Notes: generated from the letters alone by a model not told the origin. A stretch of DNA of 64,000 nucleotides from Vallitaleaceae bacterium 9-2 (GCA_038396585.1 CP121691.1:2170001-2234000); one strand, 5' to 3'. Counted from the first letter of the stretch, positions 45,230-54,253 are shown. Made by a program: numbers and translations.

Positions 45230-45715
45230 CTATTCCTCGCATATTAATCCTGCCTTAATGTAATCTGTCTTTAAAATTGAGTATACTACTTCATAATCAT
45301 CATTCAGATACACTATATCAACTAACTGGCTTTCATTAATTAATAAAGACTCTACATCCATCGCCTCAAAGTCATAGGTCATATTTAACACAATATAATT
45401 ACTCTCAATTTCACTACTATAGCTAAATCCATTTACATCAAACACTTCGTTAGAAAAGGTTTTATCCGCTAACTCCTTTTTCATTTTTAAATTATCATAC
45501 TTGCCATCTATTAATTCGTATTTATCCATAACCACAGTTTTAATAACGATATTATCAATATGATAAACTTCAACCTGATATGAATGTTTTACCTTCGACT
45601 CGTAAATATTAGTCTCAGTAGGTTCTATGCTAAATTTAGAAATCACTTCTTCGTTTGAAGTACATCCACACAATATAAATATTACAAATATGCATATACT
45701 TAATATTTTTTTCAT
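45230..45715 (-). CDS. Cassette-borne lipoprotein, unknown function
   Basis: A 161-residue lipoprotein: ICIFVIFILCGCTS is the signal and lipobox. The mature part is beta-rich with KFSIEPTETNIYESKVKHSY and SLLINESQLVDIVYLNDDY, perhaps related to DUF1307 lipoproteins. Ribosome binding site CAGGAGA. It lies between attC B and attC C and shares both flanks (R2 before, R1 after) with the next cassette. Confidence 0.7.
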   Translation of the reverse strand: MKKILSICIFVIFILCGCTSNEEVISKFSIEPTETNIYESKVKHSYQVEVYHIDNIVIKTVVMDKYELIDGKYDNLKMKKELADKTFSNEVFDVNGFSYSSEIESNYIVLNMTYDFEAMDVESLLINESQLVDIVYLNDDYEVVYSILKTDYIKAGLICEE

Positions 45716-45789
45716 GTAATTAATCTCCTGGTCTTATTATCACTACCCATTTCCAACAGTTAACTGAAGGTCAAATCAAATTTTAACAT

Positions 45790-45887
45790 TCACTATTTGC
45801 AATCACTTCATATCAACCTAATACTAGCACTACATTGACGTAGTGCGGAAACTACATGGTAGGGTTTCATCTAACGTTCCCGCAATT
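45790..45887. repeat. Cassette 5'-flank repeat R2, copy 1
   Basis: About 97 bases, from TCACTATTTGCAATCACTTC through the GCACTAC/GTAGTGC hairpin and GTAGGGTTTCATCTAACG into attC C. Copy 2 is at 48625-48721 with about 90 percent identity by eye. It lies 75 bases before the lipoprotein gene start. Confidence 0.8.
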
Positions 45888-45931
45888 GCCATCATCCCAG
45901 TCTGTGCATGATGGCAATTGTCGTGTTAGAT
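45869..45931. repeat. attC site C (63 bp)
   Basis: ATCTAAC (consensus RYYYAAC) to GTTAGAT (consensus GTTRRRY). CAATTGCCATCAT and ATGATGGCAATTG give a perfect 13-bp stem. The palindrome extends outside the cores as GGTAGGG...CCCTACC. It is the shortest site and is farther (198 bases) from its gene's stop. Confidence 0.85.
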
Positions 45932-45981
45932 GTAGCCCTACCTATCCGAGGAACGAAGCCATGGACGGCGTAGTGACGACT
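45925..45981. repeat. Cassette 3'-flank repeat R1, copy 2
   Basis: Second copy of the block at 44839-44895 (CCTATCCGAGGAACGAAGCC against CCTTTCCGAGGAATTAAGCC). It belongs to the 3' end of the 46129 cassette. Bases 45982-46128 show no gene. Confidence 0.75.
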
Positions 45982-46128
45982 CTAATGACAACTTCAAACT
46001 CAATTACAAATTTTAGTTTGTAGGGATGATTCTTATCACTCTATTGCTGTAAATTCTATAAGCCTCAGACAACTTGTGAGTCTTTGGCATCAATTCTACC
46101 AACTTGATTAAATCTACCTGTCTGACCG

Positions 46129-48432
46129 CTACTGAATTGTTATCACCTTCAGATCTCCATCCCAACTAACAGACTTATCAAAAGCTTCTAAAATTGCCCT
46201 TACCGGTACATAGGTTCTATTTTCTATTAATGTTGGCGGTATATCGATTTCGTGAAGTTGATCATTAACATAAACTTCACGAAGATCAATCTGCATTACA
46301 ACATTATTAACCCCATCACTCAGTATAATAGATTGTGTCTCATCAACCCATTCAATGTCATATCCAAAGCTACTTCCAATATCACGAAGCGGAATCATCG
46401 TTCTTCCCTCTACTACGGTTGGCTTCACTGTAAATTCTAAAAATTCATTGTTATAATTTACAATAATATCATCATTATTTTTCATTAGTTTAAACATTGC
46501 ATTTGCATCTAATCGGAAGTTTTTATTATATAAAATCGTATCTTCATCAAAAGTTTTTTCTACAACTTTCCAATCTGTCAAATTATTACTTTCATGTACA
46601 ACAGAATTTCCGATAACCCTATATACGCCATCCTCATAATTACATACTGATTCTGCTTCACTAAAGAGTTCTTTAACTGTAAAATTTTCAAAATCATTAG
46701 TCTCAATACAATAATATTCCGATGGCTTATAACTGCTTGAATTCCCAAAATCCATAACCCATAATTTGTAAGTACCATTATCATATATAATATCTTCTAT
46801 TCCATAATTTTCTCCTAATACCTCAAGTTGCTGCCTTACTCCAGTCTTTATTTCCCAATCTATAAGGTTTTCTGAAATAGCAAAGAAACCATAAGCACCC
46901 CTTGTATAGTATTGTCCATTATCCAATTGATATACCGTATTAAAATGTGTGCTATAACCTGCTGCTCCTTTATATTCATAAGTTCTAGGACAATCGTATT
47001 CCTCAACCAATACCCAATTATTCAGATCTGAAGATTCGATGATATAATAATGAACAAGACTCAGCGTACTATTTCTATATCTGAAGATCAACCGCCATCC
47101 ATTATCGACTGTACTTAGATTGACACAACTCATTTCCATACCATAATATATATATTTATTAAATGTTAGTTTCTCATGGGTTGGTACTGCTTGAAACTCA
47201 TCTCCACTTGCATGAATATTTACTTCGATATCAATACTACCAAGGATTTCATATCCTTCTTTTTCGTCATATAGGGCGATTTTGTATGGCTCATCATCGT
47301 TAGCAACAAGATAGTAATCACCATCAGAACTCCCGCCTTCATGACCAGATATTCTTTCAATATAAGTGTAATCAAATTTATTGGTATCTTCGTTTCCTAC
47401 AAACTGCCATTCCATCATATTTCGGGATGTATAGATATCTCCATTGACATACTGAACATAATACATATCTTCATCTTCTTGAAAGTATGCTGATTCTATT
47501 TCACTAATAAAGGCATTTTCTGGCATTTCTGTATTCCAACTATTGAAATATTCAAGGTAATAATCATAATGTGACACATCCAACTGATTTGATATATCCA
47601 ACGCCTCTACAATGTTATCCGCATCAATAGAATATAATTGTTCAAAATCAGATTCTCCATCAAACTGATACACCGTTACTGATTCAGAATTTTTAACCAT
47701 ATATATTTTTTCCTCATATTTATATAATCCTCTATATCTACTATCATCAAGTTCATGTGCTGTCTGATTGATTCCATACCAATTCACTTGGTCATCAGTA
47801 TAGAATATCCCATAATGATAATCCACACCTCCCAAAGAATTTTTTTGGACATAATCAACAATAGAATATGACCGATTTCCAATATATTGTATTTGGTTAA
47901 AATGAGCAGATATAACCGATTCTATTTCAACATTATCACTTGTATAAAAATTCAATTCTTCAGTTTTCCAAGTTCCGCCTTCATTTGTTACTTGAAAAAC
48001 TTCTTGAATGTTTAAATCTAGATACGGCGTAATATAAATATAACCATTATAATACCGAAAACTATCTACATAATGCGGTATATCTATCTGTCCAACTACG
48101 TGTCTCCCATCAAATTCTATTATTTTCTCACCATAAAATAATAACGTATCATCAAACTCATTGTATCGAATTCCGGAAACTCCAGTTCCATTAAAAAACT
48201 GATCACTTAAGTTTGTGTACTTTGTTCCATCAAATTTTATCGCTGTCATATCTGATGTTGCTGCATACCATTCACCTTTATAAAAAATTACTTCACTATC
48301 AATTTCCGACATCAGGAATTCATCAATATATTTGATGTTATCACGAGTATCTGAAACTTCTTCTGCTACAACCAATTGAGTACCTACTGTCAATAGCATA
48401 CAACAAATAAACCCTATTATTACCTTTTTCAT
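46129..48432 (-). CDS. Secreted protein with C-terminal copper amine oxidase N-terminal-like (stalk) domain
   Basis: A 767-residue exported protein: signal peptide VIIGFICCMLLTVGTQLVVA. A long region with repeated YxxG/W-rich strands follows (for example NGYIYITPYLDLN, GKWYAATSDM-like segments) that looks like a beta propeller. The last 110 residues form the copper amine oxidase N-terminal-like domain common in Clostridia: GRTMIPLRDIGSSFGYDIEW and ENRTYVPVRAILEAF. Start ATG at 48432 with GAGGAG upstream. Wall-associated role likely. Unusually large for an integron cassette. Confidence 0.75.
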   Translation of the reverse strand: MKKVIIGFICCMLLTVGTQLVVAEEVSDTRDNIKYIDEFLMSEIDSEVIFYKGEWYAATSDMTAIKFDGTKYTNLSDQFFNGTGVSGIRYNEFDDTLLFYGEKIIEFDGRHVVGQIDIPHYVDSFRYYNGYIYITPYLDLNIQEVFQVTNEGGTWKTEELNFYTSDNVEIESVISAHFNQIQYIGNRSYSIVDYVQKNSLGGVDYHYGIFYTDDQVNWYGINQTAHELDDSRYRGLYKYEEKIYMVKNSESVTVYQFDGESDFEQLYSIDADNIVEALDISNQLDVSHYDYYLEYFNSWNTEMPENAFISEIESAYFQEDEDMYYVQYVNGDIYTSRNMMEWQFVGNEDTNKFDYTYIERISGHEGGSSDGDYYLVANDDEPYKIALYDEKEGYEILGSIDIEVNIHASGDEFQAVPTHEKLTFNKYIYYGMEMSCVNLSTVDNGWRLIFRYRNSTLSLVHYYIIESSDLNNWVLVEEYDCPRTYEYKGAAGYSTHFNTVYQLDNGQYYTRGAYGFFAISENLIDWEIKTGVRQQLEVLGENYGIEDIIYDNGTYKLWVMDFGNSSSYKPSEYYCIETNDFENFTVKELFSEAESVCNYEDGVYRVIGNSVVHESNNLTDWKVVEKTFDEDTILYNKNFRLDANAMFKLMKNNDDIIVNYNNEFLEFTVKPTVVEGRTMIPLRDIGSSFGYDIEWVDETQSIILSDGVNNVVMQIDLREVYVNDQLHEIDIPPTLIENRTYVPVRAILEAFDKSVSWDGDLKVITIQ

Positions 48433-48624
48433 AATTCTTCTCCTCGCTTCCCACATATCAACATCCTTACTTCTGTCATCTGCATTACAGGATATGATTG
48501 TGGATATCTACTATTTATAATAAGTTGAACCATTAATTTCTACTCAGAATACGCTTACATTAATAATCAAAAACTAGTTGTATTTGTTCCAATGATTTCT
48601 TCACTTCAGATTTAAATTTGACGC

Positions 48625-48721
48625 TCACTATTTGCAGTCACTTCATTTAACCCAATACTAGCACTACATGGACGTAGTGCGGAAACTACATTGTAGGGTT
48701 TCATCTAACGTTCCCGCAATT
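48625..48721. repeat. Cassette 5'-flank repeat R2, copy 2
   Basis: Copy of 45790-45887 upstream of the secreted-protein gene. It includes the GCACTACATGGACGTAGTGC hairpin and runs into attC D. Bases 48433-48624 hold no gene. Confidence 0.8.
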
Positions 48722-48775
48722 CCCGGCGTGTGCATCCTCCGATTTCTTGCGCATGTTGGGAACAATGTGTTAGCT
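48703..48775. repeat. attC site D (73 bp)
   Basis: ATCTAAC to GTTAGCT (one base off GTTRRRY). Arms TTCCCGGCGTGTGCA and TGCGCATGTTGGGAA pair imperfectly. Its centre is the same as in sites B and E. It lies 22 bases after the stop of the 48798 gene. Confidence 0.82.
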
Positions 48776-48797
48776 GAAGTAATAACGGCGGTCTACA

Positions 48798-49436
48798 CTA
48801 CTTGTTTTTAGCTTTCCTAAATCGTTCAAATTCAATACCCCAAAACTTAATCTTACTAGCGAATGGAGCAATAATAAGACCTATAATTGCTCCGAGCAAT
48901 GTTAAATCTGTTGCTGAAAGAGTAAATGACCATATCTTTGACCCTACTCCAATTCCAAATAGAATCCCAGCTAAAATCCAACTTACTAGCGAAAATCGAT
49001 CTACAACTTCTTCCTTCTTCTTCTCAGCCTTATTTGCTTTCTCTGCTAGTCTTGCCTTTCTTTGTAAATTATAATCGATACTCTTCACGGACTTATATTC
49101 TGCAACATCAAGATTGCTAATATTTGCATCTACTTCAATAACTTCAAAGAATGGATCAACATCCTTTGGAAATACCAAATAAGTAGGGATTTCTTCTGGT
49201 AAATTTAGTTCTTGAACATATCTCCTAAGTTGATCGGTCCCCATCCTAACAAAGTCTCTTCTCTTACGAGATTTCAATTCAAATAGCATTATAGGTAGTT
49301 GCGTCGTTGTATCGATCACAGCTAAGTCAACCCTCCCTCTTCCTGCCTTATACTCAGTTAAGAGACTCTCCTCTGGAAAACCATGTTCTAATAAATAAGT
49401 TAAAAACTTATCCATTAAATCTCTTTCTAACTCCAT
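48798..49436 (-). CDS. PD-(D/E)XK nuclease-like protein with two membrane helices (cassette gene)
   Basis: A 212-residue protein. The N-terminal 110 residues resemble the HSDR_N/type I restriction nuclease domain: LLTEYKAGRGRVDLAVI supplies Asp and MLFELKSRKRRD the ELK motif. The C-terminal part has two helices (SLVSWILAGILFGIGVGSK and LTLLGAIIGLIIAPFAS), so the domain sits at the membrane. A nuclease with membrane anchor is seen in some abortive defence effectors. Single cassette between attC D and E. Confidence 0.78.
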   Translation of the reverse strand: MELERDLMDKFLTYLLEHGFPEESLLTEYKAGRGRVDLAVIDTTTQLPIMLFELKSRKRRDFVRMGTDQLRRYVQELNLPEEIPTYLVFPKDVDPFFEVIEVDANISNLDVAEYKSVKSIDYNLQRKARLAEKANKAEKKKEEVVDRFSLVSWILAGILFGIGVGSKIWSFTLSATDLTLLGAIIGLIIAPFASKIKFWGIEFERFRKAKNK

Positions 49437-49463
49437 AACTCCTCCTACAAACTAGTTATTATT

Positions 49464-49536
49464 TCAGCTAACGTTCCCACTGTTCCCGACGTGTGCATTC
49501 TCCGATTTCCTGCGCATGTAGGGAACAGTGTGTTAG
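49464..49536. repeat. attC site E (73 bp)
   Basis: AGCTAAC to GTTAGGC (right side fits GTTRRRY). CACTGTTCCC and GGGAACAGTG form a perfect 10-bp stem. 20 bases after the stop codon of the HEPN-like gene. Confidence 0.85.
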
Positions 49537-49556
49537 GCGAAGTAAATTCCAACTTA

Positions 49557-50525
49557 CTATATAGTATAAATATTCCAGCTGGCATTCAGTATATCCCTTA
49601 TACATGACAACACTACGAAGAAATACTCTACACTCGTGTCAGAAGTTATCGACCATGCTTGACCAATATCTGAATCAGGACCGTGATTACAAGCATTCCT
49701 AATATGACCTAAATACTTTGACATGAACTTATGTTTATGTAGTATCTTATTGCTCGAAGACAATCTATCAATCTTGGCATTTATCCCATTAGCACCACTC
49801 ATATTCACACTATTATCATCCCCAAACTTATTAAGAAATGATTCAAATGCATTTCCTGCGTGGAGTATTGCGCCTCTTGGATCATTGCTTATTGTCACAA
49901 TCTTTAAGTATGAGGTGATAAGTGGTTCAATAACATCAGTATTACTTACTGAATTACATACTCTGTCACCTAATCTATTTCTTATTTCAACTTCTGCTTC
50001 AGTTCTTGAAAGTACGGATTCTCCAACCACAAGTAACGGAATATGTTGTTCATTTGATGAGTTTACTTTGTACAAACCAGCGCCCTCCGAAACAAGGATT
50101 CTGGCATATGTTCCTAGACTAGTCAACGTATCTCTTACTTCATCACGATGTGTTGCTAAGGAGTAAAAAGCTTTAACTTGTTCAGCAGCTATGTGGACAA
50201 ATCCCGTTACTTCTAACCTCATTGTAAAAAACTTAAACGGTTCAAATTCCTCAAGCAAAATTCTGATAACAGATGATTTTAGCTTCTCATCATTTGTAGC
50301 CAAATGCTTGGTAAGCATAGAATCACAATAATATTTATTATCACCAGAATTCATCTTTAGAAGACCTAATTGAACAGACATTTCAAGTGAATTGCTGATA
50401 GAAGCTAAAGGAATATCCAAAAAATCTGCCAACTCCTGATTAGTACATCCATTTTTAAATAAATTAACTGCTTCCGCCGCAGTTACAATATTCTCAGCTG
50501 TAGTAGGTACAATAACATAACTCAT
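49557..50525 (-). CDS. Winged-helix protein with HEPN-like C-terminus (second gene of a two-gene cassette)
   Basis: A 322-residue protein. The N-terminus is a helix-turn-helix (NQELADFLDIPLASISNSLE). The C-terminus about 225-320 resembles an Abi-C/HEPN domain: AILHAGNAFESFLNKF, then HIRNACNHGPD, which has the R-x4-H motif of HEPN RNases, and a last hydrophobic helix EYFFVVLSCIRDIL. It is 14 bases after its partner without an attC site between them, so the pair moves as one cassette. Possible toxin or abortive-infection effector; inferred. Confidence 0.7.
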   Translation of the reverse strand: MSYVIVPTTAENIVTAAEAVNLFKNGCTNQELADFLDIPLASISNSLEMSVQLGLLKMNSGDNKYYCDSMLTKHLATNDEKLKSSVIRILLEEFEPFKFFTMRLEVTGFVHIAAEQVKAFYSLATHRDEVRDTLTSLGTYARILVSEGAGLYKVNSSNEQHIPLLVVGESVLSRTEAEVEIRNRLGDRVCNSVSNTDVIEPLITSYLKIVTISNDPRGAILHAGNAFESFLNKFGDDNSVNMSGANGINAKIDRLSSSNKILHKHKFMSKYLGHIRNACNHGPDSDIGQAWSITSDTSVEYFFVVLSCIRDILNASWNIYTI

Positions 50526-50539
50526 AATTACCTCCTACT

Positions 50540-51256
50540 TCATTCATCTATATTGACTTTCACTTGTTGATTTAAATCGGAAATCAATTTATTTAGTTTA
50601 GTACCTAACTCGTCCAAATCCTCTACTTTTATATCAAGATTTATGTCAATATTTATAGCTAACTGATTTCTATTGTTAGAATTACTAGATATTGTAAATT
50701 TTTGTTTATCTGGTTCAACAGGCTCTTGTATCACTTGATGAGTTTCCTTATTTATAGCAGCTTTTTCGATATCAGAAATAGCAACGATCTTCCCCTCCTC
50801 TTCCTCAACAAGTTTAGCAAGCTTAAGAATTTCAATAATTGTACTAGAACCAATTTTCACATAATTATTACTCTTCTGACCAGAAGAATATGCTATATGA
50901 CTCTTTAGACTTTGAATATCCATGCCATTTCTTATCCTTATTGCAGAAAGCATCTTTGAGAAAAAATCATTTTCGATGGCAATATCTTTCCACAATCTCT
51001 GAATCTCATCTGCAATTCCGTGTTCAATAGCACGAGATAACTCATTGCCACTTTCTGTGATAGATTTATTTCTTGCACCTTCGATTATTCCAGTAGCCAA
51101 TAAAAAACCACTATTTCGACTAATTTGTGTAGATGGTACACCACATCTTTGACTCAAATCGTCTAGTGATGCTTCTCCATTCGCATGTCCATAAGCAAGT
51201 ATAATCTTTTCAAGTTCCTCATAACTTGAACCTGGTAATTTAAATTCTGTGTTCAT
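50540..51256 (-). CDS. Winged-helix protein (first gene of the two-gene cassette)
   Basis: A 238-residue protein with winged-helix pattern SLDDLSQRCGVPSTQISRNS, then a second one around SSTIIEILKLAKLVEEEEGK, and a C-terminal beta/helix segment (NRNQLAINIDINLDIKVEDL and ELGTKLNKLISDLNQQVK) that may be an oligomerisation domain. DUF5343-like logic, family uncertain. It has AGGAGG before its ATG. Its N-terminal domain resembles that of the following protein, so the two may form a complex. Confidence 0.65.
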   Translation of the reverse strand: MNTEFKLPGSSYEELEKIILAYGHANGEASLDDLSQRCGVPSTQISRNSGFLLATGIIEGARNKSITESGNELSRAIEHGIADEIQRLWKDIAIENDFFSKMLSAIRIRNGMDIQSLKSHIAYSSGQKSNNYVKIGSSTIIEILKLAKLVEEEEGKIVAISDIEKAAINKETHQVIQEPVEPDKQKFTISSNSNNRNQLAINIDINLDIKVEDLDELGTKLNKLISDLNQQVKVNIDE

Positions 51257-51314
51257 AAATACCTCCTTAAAATTTGTCGTTTATTTTATTCCTCATCATC
51301 GAAGAATTTATTTC

Positions 51315-51388
51315 GCCTAACGTTCCGGGTGTTGCCGACGTGGACATCATTCCAATTTATCGTCCATGTTGTCAATGCGCTGTTAGAC
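51315..51388. repeat. attC site F (74 bp)
   Basis: GCCTAAC to GTTAGAC, both exact fits to RYYYAAC and GTTRRRY. Inner segments GTTGCCGACGTGGAC and GTCCATGTTGTCAA pair imperfectly. Palindromic flanks TTCGCCTAAC and GTTAGACGAA extend the cores. It is 29 bases past the OLD-like gene. Confidence 0.88.
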
Positions 51389-51417
51389 GAAGCAATCAAC
51401 GGAAGCTACCAATCCCA

Positions 51418-52911
51418 TCAATTTGATAAATTAGTACACAAAAATTCTGTCAATGCTTTCATATTTTCATCAGGTTTTTCAAATAAATATTCTACAACCG
51501 AATCGGATAAAACGGATTCTAGTTTTCTCATCTGCCTTAACTCATGCTGAAGCTTTGAATAAAACGCCTTACCGTTCTTAATCTTTTCTTCATCGTTTAT
51601 CTTTCCGTTTTTGACTTCAGTCTGATATTCAGATACAATATCCGATAAAGATTTATTCTGAAAAACGTAATCATTCATCACTCTAAAGAAACAGTGATCA
51701 ACCTTCAACACTAATCTTTCAACAAGGTACTTCTCTAAGCTCTTTATTGGTAGATAATGAGGTGGATTAGCGAACCCAATATTGTTTTTGTTCATAAAGT
51801 TTGGTACAAGACCTTTGATGTCTCGATCCAAGACAATCATTATCTTTGTTGTGTTCAATGTAAGATTGGATTTAATCATATCGTATGTGAAACGTATTAC
51901 TTCAGCCCAACCACCTACTGGAATAACTAAAACCCTCTTATTACCAAGCAGTCTCTCTTTATAGAGAATTCTATTTAAAATAGCTTGAGCAAGATTGTCT
52001 TCAACAACAAAAATATAATCATGTCCATAGTTAGAGGACTCTAGATTTCTAGTTGCATAGACTGGATAACAAGGATTTATTACTTCAATTGATTTGTCAG
52101 TATGTCTTTGTAAAAAATAAATCCGGCTATGGTCAATATTTCTTATTAATTCTATAGAATGAGTTGAAAATATTACTACAAAATTATGTTCTTCTGACAA
52201 TCTCTCTAAGAAAAAAACAAGTCTTCTTAATGCTGATGAGTGTAAAGCCAACTCAATCTCATCAAGCAATATTAATGCTGGCGTTGTTCCATAATTCTCG
52301 CGACTTATTCGTATATGAAGAGATTGAAGTATACTTAAGAGCAAGTTTTCTCCAGTAGACATATGAAGTTGATTTACCCTTCTATTATTTTCATAATTAT
52401 AATAAAGAGCTCTCATTAAATCATATTTACGCTTTGAATTTTCACCTAAGACCCTTAGGTCTTTGTAGTAAGTTTTATCATCTCTCAGTATCTCGCCAAG
52501 ATTATCTTTAACAAACTGCGGTGCATCTTCAAGTTCACTTTCCTTCACTTTAGATACTTTCTTTAAGTTCTTAAAATCAACATCTTTAAACCTATTCCCA
52601 AATGTTAAACTACCTTCATAAAAGCCCGTAATACCAAGATGACCTGACGCATCAAACCACTGACCTTTCTTCGACCTAATATTTCTTTTATTGCCTTTAT
52701 ATTGAAAAGAAATCGACGAATGCATAGGCGTTCCAAAATAATGATACATCATTGGATTATAGAATGATGTTGACATTGCCATCATAATGGTACTCTTTCC
52801 TGTTCCATTCTCACCTGTAATTGCATACAATCCTTTAGTCATTGGAATATTAAACTCGAATTCCTTGATGGATTTTATGTTCTTCACGTTCATATTTATA
52901 CTCATAATCAT
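51418..52911 (-). CDS. OLD-family ATPase-TOPRIM endonuclease (cassette gene, defence candidate)
   Basis: A 497-residue protein. Walker A is AITGENGTGKSTIMMAM, the signature region is HMSTGENLLLSIL, Walker B is ALILLDEIELALHSSAL and the switch is FSTHSIEL. From about residue 300 a TOPRIM domain follows: DYIFVVEDNLAQAILNRIL (conserved Glu) and IMIVLDRDIKG (DxD). This is the layout of OLD nucleases such as the GajA-type anti-phage effector. Here it stands alone in its cassette without a UvrD-like partner. The start may be the ATG at 52905, with better spacing from GGAG. Confidence 0.85.
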   Translation of the reverse strand: MIMSINMNVKNIKSIKEFEFNIPMTKGLYAITGENGTGKSTIMMAMSTSFYNPMMYHYFGTPMHSSISFQYKGNKRNIRSKKGQWFDASGHLGITGFYEGSLTFGNRFKDVDFKNLKKVSKVKESELEDAPQFVKDNLGEILRDDKTYYKDLRVLGENSKRKYDLMRALYYNYENNRRVNQLHMSTGENLLLSILQSLHIRISRENYGTTPALILLDEIELALHSSALRRLVFFLERLSEEHNFVVIFSTHSIELIRNIDHSRIYFLQRHTDKSIEVINPCYPVYATRNLESSNYGHDYIFVVEDNLAQAILNRILYKERLLGNKRVLVIPVGGWAEVIRFTYDMIKSNLTLNTTKIMIVLDRDIKGLVPNFMNKNNIGFANPPHYLPIKSLEKYLVERLVLKVDHCFFRVMNDYVFQNKSLSDIVSEYQTEVKNGKINDEEKIKNGKAFYSKLQHELRQMRKLESVLSDSVVEYLFEKPDENMKALTEFLCTNLSN

Positions 52912-52939
52912 ACTCTCCTTTAAAATAGTTGATCGTTTC

Positions 52940-53013
52940 CTCTAACGTTTCGCATGTTGACGACGTGGACATCCTTCCGATTTCCTGTCCATGTTGTCAA
53001 CATGCTGTTAGTC
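52940..53013. repeat. attC site G (74 bp)
   Basis: CTCTAAC to GTTAGTC, each one base off consensus. GCATGTTGAC and GTCAACATGC form a perfect 10-bp stem, continuing to CGTGGACA/TGTCCATG. It lies 33 bases after the stop of the 53047 gene. Confidence 0.83.
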
Positions 53014-53046
53014 GACGTAATTGATGACCCCTTTAGATAAACTGGG

Positions 53047-54213
53047 CTAAAGTCTAATAAACTCAGCTTTTTCTGCCAAATAGACAAATTCTTTCTTTCC
53101 AACTGCTATTTCACTACATACAGTAGCAGTAGTCTGAGATTTTAAGTACGCCACACCACTCTTATCTATATAATCTATAGCCACTTTGGTTCTGTTAGTA
53201 AGTTCCCATAACTTAAATAAGAACGCTGAAGCCTTAACGGAACGAAGTTTCACATCTTGGTCTGTCATTTCTTGTACTGTTACTGTAACCACCATTCCAT
53301 CATCATTTACGTTTATGAGCTCAAATCCATTAGTAAATAATTCTGTATGAAATAACATTTGCCATGTTTCATCTCTAATTGTTGATGTCTTTGTAACCGC
53401 TTGATAATAAGGTGAAATCTCATAGATATTGTCATATAAAAAGAACTTAGTTGCAAAATTAACTATCTGCGACAATGTATTAAGCAAAACTGATATCTCT
53501 AGCAATTCTTCCTTATCTTCTACAACAACTTCCTTGTCTAGGTTTCTTCCGTAAGCACACTTAATTGATGTTCCGACTACTTTGTAACTTTTATGACAAG
53601 CAATATTCCTCCATTGTGTTAATGGAACATTATGAATTTCAGAACAGGTAAAATCCGCTAATATACCTAATGTCTTGAATTCATTATAAATATTACCAAA
53701 TGATAACTTCATCACTTTATCTAACTCTACTGTTGGATTTGCCTTTAGCCTCTTGATATAGACTAGAAAACCAAGAAAAACTTTCAGCATAACTTCACCG
53801 ATATTTTCTATCAATCCAAACACTTCTGTAATATACTCAAACAGTTCTAACTCAGATAAGTCTCTTTGTAATATACACAAAGACCAATGCTTGTTTCCCA
53901 TTTCGGTTGTCAATTCTTGAAACTCTGCAAATGCTTTATATACTGAATCCGGTTCTACTGCTTTCACAGAGTTAAGATAATCTACAACTTCTTGTATATG
54001 GTCATGTAAACCCTCATAGTTGTTCTTATTGTAGTTAATCCAATCATGCACAAGAAAATCAAGAGAATATCTCTTAAGATTTTCTTTGTTTTTAAAGAAG
54101 CTAGAAAAAGTAAAAATAATATCCCCTGTTATCTCTTCTTTACTCTTCCCTTCTTTTACCTCTCTTCCTAATTCGTGCATACATAATTCATCACTCAATT
54201 TTTTATAAATCAT
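53047..54213 (-). CDS. Hypothetical cassette protein with a HEPN-like R-x4-H motif
   Basis: A 388-residue mostly helical soluble protein with no recognised family. Within a helical region it has LTQWRNIACHKSYKV, an R-N-x3-H arrangement as in HEPN RNase active sites, preceded by the helix ADFTCSEIHNVP. The N-terminal part (SLDFLVHDWINYNKNNYEGL) and C-terminal beta part (DKSGVAYLKSQTTATV) are unassigned. Between attC G and H. Could be a nuclease or a nucleic-acid-associated defence protein. Confidence 0.6.
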   Translation of the reverse strand: MIYKKLSDELCMHELGREVKEGKSKEEITGDIIFTFSSFFKNKENLKRYSLDFLVHDWINYNKNNYEGLHDHIQEVVDYLNSVKAVEPDSVYKAFAEFQELTTEMGNKHWSLCILQRDLSELELFEYITEVFGLIENIGEVMLKVFLGFLVYIKRLKANPTVELDKVMKLSFGNIYNEFKTLGILADFTCSEIHNVPLTQWRNIACHKSYKVVGTSIKCAYGRNLDKEVVVEDKEELLEISVLLNTLSQIVNFATKFFLYDNIYEISPYYQAVTKTSTIRDETWQMLFHTELFTNGFELINVNDDGMVVTVTVQEMTDQDVKLRSVKASAFLFKLWELTNRTKVAIDYIDKSGVAYLKSQTTATVCSEIAVGKKEFVYLAEKAEFIRL

Positions 54214-54253
54214 AACTACTCCCTTTTTCCACTTATACGAATCAATTATGTCG

